DNA of 64,000 bases from Coleofasciculus sp. LEGE 07092 (GTDB taxonomy: Bacteria > Cyanobacteriota > Cyanobacteriia > Cyanobacteriales > Coleofasciculaceae). Every line of letters starts with the position of its first letter. Positions within the stretch are counted from its first letter, which is position 1. This document shows, piece after piece, positions 39,944 through 47,412 of this stretch. Both the position numbers and the translations under genes were made by a program. The stretch spans positions 1 through 64,000 of the forward strand of contig NZ_JADEWY010000016.1 in NCBI RefSeq assembly GCF_015207375.1. The letters run 5' to 3'. The notes below the pieces were generated by a model. It was not told the DNA's origin. It searched no databases and saw only the letters and a program-made list of their open reading frames with translations.

Positions 39944-39961
39944 TGGATGCGATCGCATCCA
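39944..39961. repeat. 18-bp perfect palindrome centred on HIP1
   Basis: TGGATGCGATCGCATCCA, a fully self-complementary extension of the HIP1 octamer, 21 bases beyond the glycosyltransferase stop. It may serve as a transcript end; HIP1 itself is a genome-wide cyanobacterial repeat. Confidence 0.7.
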
Positions 39962-39981
39962 GCACTTATTGAAGTTGCTCA

Positions 39982-41865
39982 CTATCTTTGTTTTCTCATT
40001 AGCTTCAGGTATTCTGTACGAACGTATGAATCATCTGGATGTTTTTGGAACCAAATATCAGCCTGATTAATGGCTGTTTGCTGCTGTTGTACTCTTCCTT
40101 CTTGGTTAATTAATTTGAGATATTCCCAAAAAACGTAGGAATCACAATTAGTTTCAGGCTCTTCCAACCATAAAGCCATTTTAGAAATTACCTCTTGAGA
40201 GTGTTCTGGCTTCCCTTTTTCCCTTACTAATGCAAGGTATTGCCTGAGAACATATGATTCATCTGGATGTTCTGATAGCCAAGTAGAAGACTGAACAATT
40301 GCCTCATGACATTGCTCTTTCGGTATTCCTGAGCTTCTAATCAGCTTTAGATACTCCGTAAAAACGTAGGGATCACAGTTTTCTAGATTCTCTTGTAGCC
40401 AAAGGGACATTTTTGCAATTGCTCTCTGCTGTTGTTCTAGTGAGCCTTTTTCTCTTACCAGAGCAAGGTATTTTGAACGAATATATGGTTCATCTGGATG
40501 CTTTTCCAACCAAATATCAGTCTCGTAAATTGCCTGACGGCAGGCATCAGGATTTCCTTGTTGTTTAATATCTTGGAGATTCTCTCGAATCGTTCTTGAA
40601 TCCATTTCAAATATCTCTGCTATGTCAGAGCTAGGTGTGGATTTTAATATATCTTCAAGCTCTGTAAGAACTTGGCGAGCTGCGTTTTCCCATGTCCAAA
40701 GTTTAGACAGCTTTTCTTTGAGTTTCTTAGCATTTCTCTTCGCTTTCTCTCTATCATTGGCTATTCTATAGAGGCAATCTACAACTTTTTGAATATCTGC
40801 ATCTTGAAAGGGTTTCTCACCAAATGAACCTGAGATATCAACATGATACAAACAGCCAGTTCCTTCTCCCTCAAGAGTTTGGTCTATAGCATTATACAAA
40901 CCGGTATTCTTTGAAATGATAAGCGGAACTTCAGCACTTATTGCCTCTAGACCAACAAGACCAAAACCCTCGTGAAGAGAAAGCATCATGCAAACAGTCT
41001 TTCCTCTAAGCTCATTGAACAGTTCTTCTCGATTTTCGTTATATGTCCAACCGTAAATCGATACGGCTCTTTTCGCATAATTTTCCCCTAACAATTTGAG
41101 TGACTGATTCCCCTCGTCTATCTCCTCATTAGACAATCCAATCACTACGAGTCCAGGATCTTGTCCAAGTGGGTCTGCCTTATTTTGTACGGCTTCCCCA
41201 AAACTAGCTACAGCTAAATCGGTCTGTTTAAGTAAGCCATTTTCTTTATCCAGCCGTCCAAAAGTTATCGTTGAAAAGCGGGATGGCATTTCTACTGGCT
41301 TTATCTCTGCTAAGCCTGGTTGAACTTTTATGACACGGACTTCTTTTTCCCCTCCACGAATCTTGTCTATTGCCGACTCTTCCAATTTCGGACCAATAGC
41401 GAATACAGTATCAGCTTTCTTCAGGATATTCTCTTGACGCGAAATCAGATTCTTATCGTTTTTACCTTGAAAGGGCTTGTATGCCCTGTAATCCATGTGA
41501 TGAAATACGGCGACTGGAACGTTAATATGCTCTGATAATTTAATGGCTCTCAGCCCAGTATGTACGTCATGCCCCAACACATATACAGGCTTTATTTCGC
41601 AGCCTTTAAGTTGGCTACTAACACTATTTATGTCGAGGGTAGGCTCAGCTTGGTGCGGAATAACAATAAGTTCTACGCCAAGCGACTTAGCCTCTTCGAC
41701 CTCAGCGTATTTTCCTTCATTGACAATGCAAACGACCTTTAAGTTGGGATGACCCGGTTCAGCCAAAAGTTTAGCCAAAGCTTCACAGAGGTCATAGTTA
41801 AAAGAATTGATCCCTCCGTGACGCGACCCCCAAGCGGTCGCAAAAAATACGAGGCATTCATTCAT
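39982..41865 (-). CDS. GT4-type glycosyltransferase with C-terminal helical repeats
   Basis: About 627 residues from the ATG giving MNECLVFFATAWGSRHGG; the longer frame would run into the upstream gene. Residues about 1-400 form a GT-B fold. The N-terminal GGINSFNYDLCEALAKLL is typical, as are GRLDKENGLLKQTDLAVASF and the donor site SLHEGFGLVGLEAISAEVPL. Residues about 420-627 carry repeated units near 37 residues with (Y/C)DPYVFTEYLKLI and HPDESYVLRQYLALVREKG, likely TPR-like. A membrane-anchored gene ends 14 bases upstream on the same strand, so they form a pair. The sugar and acceptor are unknown. Confidence 0.82.
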   Translation of the reverse strand: MNECLVFFATAWGSRHGGINSFNYDLCEALAKLLAEPGHPNLKVVCIVNEGKYAEVEEAKSLGVELIVIPHQAEPTLDINSVSSQLKGCEIKPVYVLGHDVHTGLRAIKLSEHINVPVAVFHHMDYRAYKPFQGKNDKNLISRQENILKKADTVFAIGPKLEESAIDKIRGGEKEVRVIKVQPGLAEIKPVEMPSRFSTITFGRLDKENGLLKQTDLAVASFGEAVQNKADPLGQDPGLVVIGLSNEEIDEGNQSLKLLGENYAKRAVSIYGWTYNENREELFNELRGKTVCMMLSLHEGFGLVGLEAISAEVPLIISKNTGLYNAIDQTLEGEGTGCLYHVDISGSFGEKPFQDADIQKVVDCLYRIANDREKAKRNAKKLKEKLSKLWTWENAARQVLTELEDILKSTPSSDIAEIFEMDSRTIRENLQDIKQQGNPDACRQAIYETDIWLEKHPDEPYIRSKYLALVREKGSLEQQQRAIAKMSLWLQENLENCDPYVFTEYLKLIRSSGIPKEQCHEAIVQSSTWLSEHPDESYVLRQYLALVREKGKPEHSQEVISKMALWLEEPETNCDSYVFWEYLKLINQEGRVQQQQTAINQADIWFQKHPDDSYVRTEYLKLMRKQR

Positions 41866-41879
41866 AGCTGTAAAATTTA

Positions 41880-42602
41880 CTAGGAGAATGGAATAAACGC
41901 TGTGTCTGCCAAATCTTTCTCTAGTCTTGCAGATTTGTATCCATATGTTAAAGGTGATTGTAATGTAATGATTAGGCAAAACTGTTTTTTATTTCCAAAT
42001 TTCTTTCTCAATAAATTATCGTAGTTTTGGATTAAATAGTGAATAGCTCCCTGATTACTTCTTGCTGTCTGTCCACAAATTAGAATCACAGGATGAGAAG
42101 TTGAACTAGGATATAGTCTTGCCAAAACAGCGTGTTCGCTCTTGTTTTTCTCATATCTAAATTTCTCGTCTTTAGTAACAATCGCGATATTATCGGGGTC
42201 ACCCGGCGCGTAAGGTTTCAGATGAATCCCCTTGAGAAAATTTTCTAAATGTACTCTGGTTCTTTGATTGGAGTCCGGACCACCTATACAAAATTCTGTC
42301 GTGCCTCCAGCAGGTTCCAGTATTTCATCGAAGGGAGCAATAATTAATTTAGAGCCAATTTCATCTACAAGCCTAACAACTTCAATCAACGTCTGTACGT
42401 CTGAATGAGACATTGTATTCGGGATTTTAGGATTATGATTCATCACTGCAAGGCATCTTTCTTTTGGTAAAAGACCAAAAAAGGCAGCCCTCCGATTTAT
42501 GATTCTGGATTTGCGTAGCTTTTCCCATAGCCAAACAGCAAGGGCTGTTACAATACTTGTTACAATACCAACTACAAAGTTTTCAATAACTGATGGAGAC
42601 AT
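41880..42602 (-). CDS. membrane-anchored protein of unknown function, partner of the glycosyltransferase
   Basis: 240 residues from ATG (MSPSVIENF); a TTG five codons upstream is in frame. One N-terminal membrane helix (VVGIVTSIVTALAVWLWEKL). The soluble domain has LAVMNHNP, then IEVVRLVDEIGSKLIIAPFDE, FCIGGPDSNQRT, EHAVLARLYPSS and VILICGQTARSNQGAIHYLI, an alternating strand-helix plan with a GGPxSN loop near the middle. It reminds me of uncharacterised bacterial proteins with GGPxxN and a late GxxxxG(T/A) motif, but I cannot name a family. It lies directly before the glycosyltransferase, so a joint function is likely. Confidence 0.6.
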   Translation of the reverse strand: MSPSVIENFVVGIVTSIVTALAVWLWEKLRKSRIINRRAAFFGLLPKERCLAVMNHNPKIPNTMSHSDVQTLIEVVRLVDEIGSKLIIAPFDEILEPAGGTTEFCIGGPDSNQRTRVHLENFLKGIHLKPYAPGDPDNIAIVTKDEKFRYEKNKSEHAVLARLYPSSTSHPVILICGQTARSNQGAIHYLIQNYDNLLRKKFGNKKQFCLIITLQSPLTYGYKSARLEKDLADTAFIPFS

Positions 42603-42820
42603 TGATCCTGAAGCCAATAGGGTTGTAGTAGAATTCAGTGCAGTCGTCTGGCGATTTCGCTCACTCGTACAGAATTAATGCCAACAACATCATAATCTAG
42701 TAAATGAATTGTCAGACTGACTCATCTACCTCTTAAAGCTTCTGAGGTTTTCTCGCAAGCGTTGATGAATGCGATCGCCTTTTCCAAATCAAACTCTACT
42801 AGGAAAGAGCGATCGCTCTC

Positions 42821-43030
42821 TCAACAAGTTTCGACATATTCACATAGAGTAGTTGGTTCGGGAATGGGTAAACCCTCTTCTCGCAAACCATCCCAATGAA
42901 AAGCGATCGCTTCTTTTATCTGCTGTTCCATCTCTTCAAGAGTTGCACCTGTTGCCACACATCCAGGTAAATCTGGAACATAAGCTGAATAATTACTCTC
43001 CAGCTTTTCAATCACAATCGCATAGCGCAT
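42821..43030 (-). CDS. hicB: HicB-type antitoxin
   Basis: 69 residues beginning MRYAIVIEKLESNYSAYVPD, then LPGCVATGATLEEMEQQIKE, AIAFHWDGLREEGLPIPEP. This is the partial RNase H-like fold of HicB, which neutralises HicA. Its ATG overlaps the original hicA stop (TAATG). Because hicA has shifted frame, hicB is now also the C-terminal part of one continuous frame reaching 43264. Confidence 0.88.
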   Translation of the reverse strand: MRYAIVIEKLESNYSAYVPDLPGCVATGATLEEMEQQIKEAIAFHWDGLREEGLPIPEPTTLCEYVETC

Positions 43031-43243
43031 TACTCTTCTTCTCCTGCGTCCTTGTGTTCCTTGAGTTGAGCTTGCGTCATTATGCTGTTTAAGGTGCCAG
43101 GTACTCGCATCATCAGATGGTTTACCTGCAATTGTGACTAAACCGGACTTGGTTGGATGCTTGAACTGACGATGACTGCCCCTAGTTCTTGCTAGATACC
43201 AACCATCCTCTTCTATTAGCTTAATCACTTCCCTAACTTTCAT
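43030..43243 (-). pseudogene. hicA: frameshifted HicA toxin gene
   Basis: The N-terminal part is normal HicA: MKVREVIKLIEEDGWYLART, then GSHRQFKHPTKSGLVTIAGK with the catalytic His. After GKPSDD the normal continuation (VPGTLNSIMTQAQLKEHKDA, then GEEE and stop) is found in another frame. A small indel near 43105-43110 has therefore moved the reading frame; the shifted frame runs through without a stop into hicB. The toxin's last helix is lost, so activity is doubtful. Confidence 0.82.
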
Positions 43244-43284
43244 GCTGTAGAAATTTTCATCCATAACCTCTCATGATACTAAAC

Positions 43285-43567
43285 GAGGTAAAGCTCAAAG
43301 CAGGTATCGTCAAGCAACTGTGTCAACCACTCAAAACTGACCCTCGCTTCAGCACTCAACCAGGGCGGTTTTATACGAGTGCGTGAAGCGTTAGCGAAGC
43401 GGTAGCGAGGAACGAGCGTCAGCTAGCGCGTAGCGGCTCGCATTAGTCGAATACATCTACAAATCCTGGTTCAAAGTCCAACAACGGTTGCAGCGCAAGT
43501 TACAGGGACAGACACGCTGGCTAGAAATGCTCAGAGGGATCAGTCAAAAGTTCAAAACCCTTATCTA
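43285..43567 (+). pseudogene. cas12k: Cas12k (type V-K CAST effector) N-terminal remnant
   Basis: Two pieces in the plus direction. 43285-43383 reads KLKAGIVKQLCQPLKTDPRF, then STQPGRFYTSA. 43440-43567 reads ALVEYIYKSWFKVQQRLQRK, then LQGQTRWLEMLRG before diverging and stopping. These match consecutive parts of the N-terminal region of Cas12k as I remember it from Scytonema hofmanni (QLCQPLKTDPRF; YIYKSW; TRWLEML). Cas12k is the nuclease-dead RNA-guided protein of CRISPR-associated Tn7-like transposons. About 70 of some 640 residues remain, split by a repeat element at 43384-43440. No tnsB, tnsC or tniQ is seen. Confidence 0.82.
43384..43440. repeat. GCGTTAGCGAAGC-type repeat inserted in the Cas12k remnant
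   Basis: About 57 bases of GCGTTAGCGAAGCGGTAGCG, then GCTAGCGCGTAGCGGCTC, separate two adjacent parts of the Cas12k sequence. The modules AGCGAAGCGG and GCTAGCGCG are characteristic cyanobacterial dispersed repeats. Its position inside recognisable coding sequence shows insertion rather than chance. Confidence 0.7.
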
Positions 43568-43692
43568 ATCTTGACTTCAGGAATTTCGACAGCGATTAAT
43601 CTTCTATTTTTTCAGGAGATTGAGCAGGAATTTTCGGCAGCCGTCAGTCATGATTCTGAAAGGGCAGCGTAGGCAAGGGTCTAGGTGGGAAG

Positions 43693-43712
43693 AGTTTCAA
43701 CGACCATCCCAG
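43693..43712 (+). CRISPR. half of a CRISPR-type direct repeat
   Basis: GTTTCAACGACCATCCCAGC closely resembles the first half of the 37-base repeats of type V-K and related cyanobacterial arrays (GTTTCAAC-A-ACCATCCC form). Only one copy is present, the second half is missing, and the upstream CTAGGTGGGAAGAG could be a worn second-half remnant. There is no array. It lies between the Cas12k remnant and the ffs 3' end. Confidence 0.5.
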
Positions 43713-43726
43713 CTGTACTACTAAAA

Positions 43727-43820
43727 GACCCGGAGTTCACGCCTATTCCAAGCATCTCGTATTGCTGCTACCTTCCGGTTCTGGCAAGGTTTGAGCGTTG
43801 GAATCGCATGAATCCGAGTC
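43727..43820 (-). ncRNA. ffs: signal recognition particle RNA (4.5S type)
   Basis: On the minus strand the apical signature AACCGGAAGGTAGCAGCAA has the GGAA tetraloop closed by CC/GG and the AGCAGC side of the internal loop bound by Ffh. Outer pairing is extensive: GACTCGGA with TCCGGGTC, TTCATGC with GCGTGAA, and GATTCCAA with TTGGAAT. A T-run follows the 3' end. Length near 94 fits the small bacterial SRP RNA. It works with Ffh in membrane targeting of nascent proteins. Ends are set by the base pairing. Confidence 0.93.
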
Positions 43821-43885
43821 AATTACTAGAATAACATCATCTCTTGAGAATTAACAGATTTTCTACCCAAAAATCAGATCAAAGT

Positions 43886-43908
43886 CCCTCTCCCAAAGCG
43901 GGAGAGGG
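43886..43908. terminator. hairpin between ffs and the nucleotidyltransferase gene
   Basis: CCCTCTCCC-aaagc-GGGAGAGGG, perfect 9-bp stem, downstream of the minus-strand nucleotidyltransferase. It is also a common cyanobacterial intergenic repeat; no long T-run. Confidence 0.5.
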
Positions 43909-43997
43909 ATTTAGGGTGAGGGCAAATGACTTTTGTCAGTCAATCAGATACCAGGCTCAACTGTAATACGTCCTTAGCAATCCATGTCCCAACAGCT

Positions 43998-45173
43998 CTA
44001 ATTCGCGCCGATACCGAAGAGTTCTTCAATCTCTGCACGTGTTGTCGAGTCTGCCAGTTCAGCCGATGACGGACTCCGACGAGTATCGGTAATCAGCCAA
44101 TCGAGTGCTGCTGCCTGAACATCAATGGTGGCACCGGTTTTGTCAACGCAGTAGCGTCCAAAGACCAACTTATCCACCACACTTACTCCGGCTCCCAAAC
44201 GGGAATATTCAAAGATAACGCTATTATCAACGATTGCCCCCTTACAGATCCGGCAATTCGCTCCAATCACGGTCGGACCGATAATCTTTGCGCCATCTTC
44301 GATATGAGTCATAGCACCAATGTAAACCGGACCTTGGATATCCACTTTGTCCCAATTGACCGCCACATTCAAACCCGTGTAGATGCCGGGAGCCACTTCC
44401 TTGCCGGGAATCGGCACATTCTTAATCTCTCCAGTCAAAACATTCCGCACCGCGTGCCAATAGTCTGGCACTTTGCCAATGTCCACCCATTCAAAATCCA
44501 TTGGCACCGCATAAAACGGAGCATTCATATTTACCAGCTTGGGAAAAAGTTCGCCGCCGATGTCAAATTCCTGACCCGATGGAATATGGTCTAAGACTTC
44601 CGGCTCAAATATATAGATACCCGTGTTGATATTGGTGCTCAAGGCTTCCTCAACGGTCGGTTTTTCCTGAAAGGCAGTAATGCGCCCCGTTTCATCCGTA
44701 ACCACAACACCGTAGCTAGAAACCCGCTCTTGCGGAACGGGTTTGGTAACAATGGTAGCAATAGCGCCCTTCTCTTTATGCCACTTCACGGCTGCCGACA
44801 AGTCCAGATCAATCAAGGCATCGCCGCACAGGACAACAAAGGTATCGTCGAAAAAAGGATAAAAGTCTTGGATTTTCCGCATCCCACCCGCAGAACCCAA
44901 GGCTTCTCCCACGAGTTGACCATCGACAATGCGACCTTCAAAGGAATAGGCAATTTCAACGCCAAAGCCCTGTCCGTCGCGGAAATAACTTTCAATCTCA
45001 TTTGCCAGATGAGAAACGTTGACAACAACTTGGTCGAAGCCATGCTGTTTCAAGAGTTCGAGCAAAAACTCCATTACAGGTTTTTGCAGGATGGGAATCA
45101 AGGGTTTGGGAATCGTATAGGTAATGGGGCGAACCCGTGTCCCCTTTCCAGCCGCCAGAATCATGGCTTTCAT
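43998..45173 (-). CDS. sugar-phosphate nucleotidyltransferase (NDP-sugar pyrophosphorylase)
   Basis: 391 residues from ATG, with GAGGAG seven bases upstream. The N-terminal nucleotidyltransferase domain (about 1-235) has the signature MILAAGKGTRVRPITYTIPK, then PLIPILQKPVMEFLLELL, metal-binding CGDALIDLD and FQEKP. A left-handed beta helix (about 260-350: IEDGAKIIGPTVIGANC) follows, as in GDP-mannose and glucose-1-phosphate pyrophosphorylases. It feeds cell-wall or exopolysaccharide synthesis; the exact sugar is uncertain. Confidence 0.9.
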   Translation of the reverse strand: MKAMILAAGKGTRVRPITYTIPKPLIPILQKPVMEFLLELLKQHGFDQVVVNVSHLANEIESYFRDGQGFGVEIAYSFEGRIVDGQLVGEALGSAGGMRKIQDFYPFFDDTFVVLCGDALIDLDLSAAVKWHKEKGAIATIVTKPVPQERVSSYGVVVTDETGRITAFQEKPTVEEALSTNINTGIYIFEPEVLDHIPSGQEFDIGGELFPKLVNMNAPFYAVPMDFEWVDIGKVPDYWHAVRNVLTGEIKNVPIPGKEVAPGIYTGLNVAVNWDKVDIQGPVYIGAMTHIEDGAKIIGPTVIGANCRICKGAIVDNSVIFEYSRLGAGVSVVDKLVFGRYCVDKTGATIDVQAAALDWLITDTRRSPSSAELADSTTRAEIEELFGIGAN

Positions 45174-45498
45174 GAATTTTCTCCTCAAGCTACTTTTATG
45201 ACTCGATATTCAAGCTCTCAATTGTGAGCTATTTTTACTAGATGCATTGACAACAGCCCACTGCCACCATAGAAAATTTATGAAGAAAATGCGAACCGTA
45301 TTTTTACTTATTTTTAATCAAATGAGTTGCCTTTTTGTATAGAAGAGATTAACTCTGATTGTTTATTAAAAATGATTCATTTATTTTTTCGTCAAAGTAA
45401 ATTTAAAACTGCAATATCCTATAGTTAGAGAGACAAAATGAGACCTCTCTATGCTTTCCATAGAGACTCAAGATAATACAAATGATCATATTCATTTA
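45174..45498. other. intergenic region
   Basis: 325 bases, very AT-rich (45300-45420), upstream of the nucleotidyltransferase gene and leading into the SulP remnant. No gene or RNA was recognised. Confidence 0.4.
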
Positions 45499-45672
45499 AG
45501 ATTTATGGTGATCGCTTACACCGTGATTTCCGGCTTCATGTCTGGGATTAGCGTTATTCTGGTCATCCTGCAAATCGCACCCTTTCTCGGACAGCCTAGT
45601 CCTAAAGGTGGCGTAGTCGGTACTATTCAAAATCTGCCCCAGCTTTTGACAAATATTAACCCTGCCGAAACC
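45499..45672 (+). pseudogene. SulP-family anion transporter remnant
   Basis: LRFMVIAYTVISGFMSGISV, then ILVILQIAPFLGQPSPKGGV and IQNLPQLLTNINPAET corresponds to an internal segment of SulP/BicA-type transporters (PYTVISGFMSGIG and the following helix and loop). The preceding about 110 residues and everything downstream are missing; the frame runs on through a repeat. Normal length is over 500 residues, so this is a fragment. Confidence 0.75.
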
Positions 45673-45695
45673 GCTGAAGGTCGGGTTTTGAAGGG

Positions 45696-45714
45696 TAGGC
45701 AATGCCCACCCTAT
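45696..45714. repeat. GGGTAGGCAATGCCCACCC hairpin
   Basis: Self-complementary repeat between the SulP remnant and the convergent gene. Of a type commonly found in cyanobacterial intergenic DNA; it may act as a bidirectional transcript end. Confidence 0.6.
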
Positions 45715-45718
45715 TCTA

Positions 45719-46603
45719 TTAAATTTCCGCCGCTGCGCGTTCAATTAAGCGATGAGCCACTGTTTGAGTTCCAGTATGTTCGTAGTAGTTTGTTGTCGTA
45801 TCCAAGAATGCTGCCAAATAGTCCAGCTTATCGTCGGCAATTTCAACGAATCCTTGCAAGTGGCTGACTACTTTCTCCGGCGTCAAACCCTTGGCTGCAA
45901 CTACCCCACCCATCCAACCTTTAACAGAGTCAAAACTTTCACCGATAAAGTTGAGCTTACCTTGAGAACTGTTGCCTGGAATTAGACTGCTGATTTGTTT
46001 GAACGTGGGATTTTGTTCTAACCGGGAGGGACTCAGCCCAGCTAAGGTTGATTGGGCTAATTGGATAAAATCAGGACCAAGGGGAATCAAACCATCCAGG
46101 CAAATGAGGGCTGCCATGCGCATGATAGACTCACCACTGTAGTCGGACAGAGCATTGACAAAATCTCCGATGCTGTCTCCAGGAATACCGTTAATTTGGC
46201 AGAATGCCACCAACTCGACTACAACTTTCAGACACAAATCGATGGTTTGAGCTGTATCAGCTTTGGGAGTAAGCCGATTTAAGAAACCTAGAAAAGAAAT
46301 TTTCTCGCCAATTTTGTTGGCTAGTGCCGCTGTACCGAGTGCGAAATCAGCACTATCAACAGTTTGAAATAACCAGCTCGCTCGCTGGTATCCCTCTGAC
46401 TTGTCATTGTACAGCCACAGAGCGCGTTCGCTAATGGCTTGAATTAAAGCTGGGTCATCTTCGCCAGTCACTTCACAGACTGTATTTTTAAACCCCACCA
46501 CATTTTTCCACTCACCAGGCACGACAAAATCTAGCGATCGCAGCACGGAAACGGTCATTCCGCCTGTGGGTAAGTTATCGACTAATTCAATAATTGATTT
46601 GCT
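45719..46603 (-). CDS. conserved cyanobacterial hypothetical protein
   Basis: 294 residues from ATG (MSKSIIELVDNLPTGGMTVS); a TTG twelve codons upstream is in frame. Mainly helical, acidic, no signal peptide or membrane helix. Features include VVPGEWKNVVGFKNTVCEVT near the start and a helical middle (LCLKVVVELVAFCQINGIPG). It looks like a complete conserved protein, but I recognise no named domain. A lipoprotein gene lies 46 bases beyond its start codon (or 10 bases before the alternative TTG) on the same strand. Confidence 0.65.
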   Translation of the reverse strand, partial: SKSIIELVDNLPTGGMTVSVLRSLDFVVPGEWKNVVGFKNTVCEVTGEDDPALIQAISERALWLYNDKSEGYQRASWLFQTVDSADFALGTAALANKIGEKISFLGFLNRLTPKADTAQTIDLCLKVVVELVAFCQINGIPGDSIGDFVNALSDYSGESIMRMAALICLDGLIPLGPDFIQLAQSTLAGLSPSRLEQNPTFKQISSLIPGNSSQGKLNFIGESFDSVKGWMGGVVAAKGLTPEKVVSHLQGFVEIADDKLDYLAAFLDTTTNYYEHTGTQTVAHRLIERAAAEI

Positions 46604-46649
46604 CATCTCAAGTTCTGGTTGTCGTTTACTAATAACCAATGGCTAATTA

Positions 46650-47177
46650 TTATTTGAGTTGGGATAAACGGCTGAGGTTGAACTTTTGCAGCCAAGCGTC
46701 CCGATCGCTAGGGGTAAACGAATCATCACGGGATTGGACTTTGACTTGAAAGCGATCGCCCACTAAAATAGCCGTTTGAGTCTTCCCCACATCAACGGCT
46801 GGATAACCTGCAATTTTTCTAGTCGGGGTCTGGAATTTCTTAGCGGCACTGGGGTTATTTGCCAAATCATTGATAGAGAGAACTGCTACATCTTTACCCC
46901 CCGCTTTCAATTTTGCTTCGGCAAATCCTGTTTTCTCCTGGGCAAATACTCGCTTGTAATCACCGCTAGGGTTTGGAAAGAATTTATTAAATTTCCCCCC
47001 CGCTAAAGGTTCCCCTATAGGAGCCTTGATGGGTTGGGTGTCGGTCGGCTGTTGAGAACTAATGGGCGGGGCTTGAGTCGAAGTTGGGGGAGCTGTGGAC
47101 GGTCCAGCGCAAGCCGTTACGAATAACAACACCGATACCAATAAAGTAGCCAGAATTTTACCTGCTCTAAAAATCAT
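46650..47177 (-). CDS. hypothetical lipoprotein
   Basis: 175 residues from ATG (MIFRAGKILATLLVSVLLFV). The signal peptide ends in the lipobox LFVTAC, so the protein should be lipid-anchored. A Pro/Thr/Ser/Gln-rich spacer of about 35 residues precedes a compact domain (FNKFFPNPSGDYKRVFAQEK; GFAEAKLKAGGKDVAVLSIN). Proteins of this pattern are common in cyanobacteria without known function. It precedes the hypothetical gene at 45719 on the same strand. Confidence 0.75.
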   Translation of the reverse strand: MIFRAGKILATLLVSVLLFVTACAGPSTAPPTSTQAPPISSQQPTDTQPIKAPIGEPLAGGKFNKFFPNPSGDYKRVFAQEKTGFAEAKLKAGGKDVAVLSINDLANNPSAAKKFQTPTRKIAGYPAVDVGKTQTAILVGDRFQVKVQSRDDSFTPSDRDAWLQKFNLSRLSQLK

Positions 47178-47412
47178 ACTTGTCTTTCTAATCGCTTGTT
47201 CCAAGACCTTCCCATTTTGGCACGCGGATTAGAGCCGCAAGCAGTGATTCGTGACTAGTGACTAGTATTGATTTAAGCCCTGAAGTGAGAGCATCCCATT
47301 TTTGGGGTCATTAAATTTTGTTACGATAAACTCGGATAGAGAGCAAGCTGCGACCCTAAAGCGTCTAGTAGCTCAACCGCCCTGCTGAAATCTGCTTGAG
47401 ACATTACAAAAA

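Noticed and set aside
43450-43470. tRNA T-arm-like GGTTCAAAGTCC
   Set aside because: No acceptor or anticodon stems around it; the bases belong to the Cas12k relic.
43270-43720. A working CRISPR array or intact CAST
   Set aside because: Only one half repeat, no spacers, no transposase genes and only fragments of cas12k.
45673-45867. Continuation of the SulP frame to 45867 as a 138-residue protein
   Set aside because: After about 45672 the frame crosses a palindromic repeat and then runs antisense to the hypothetical gene at 45719-46603.
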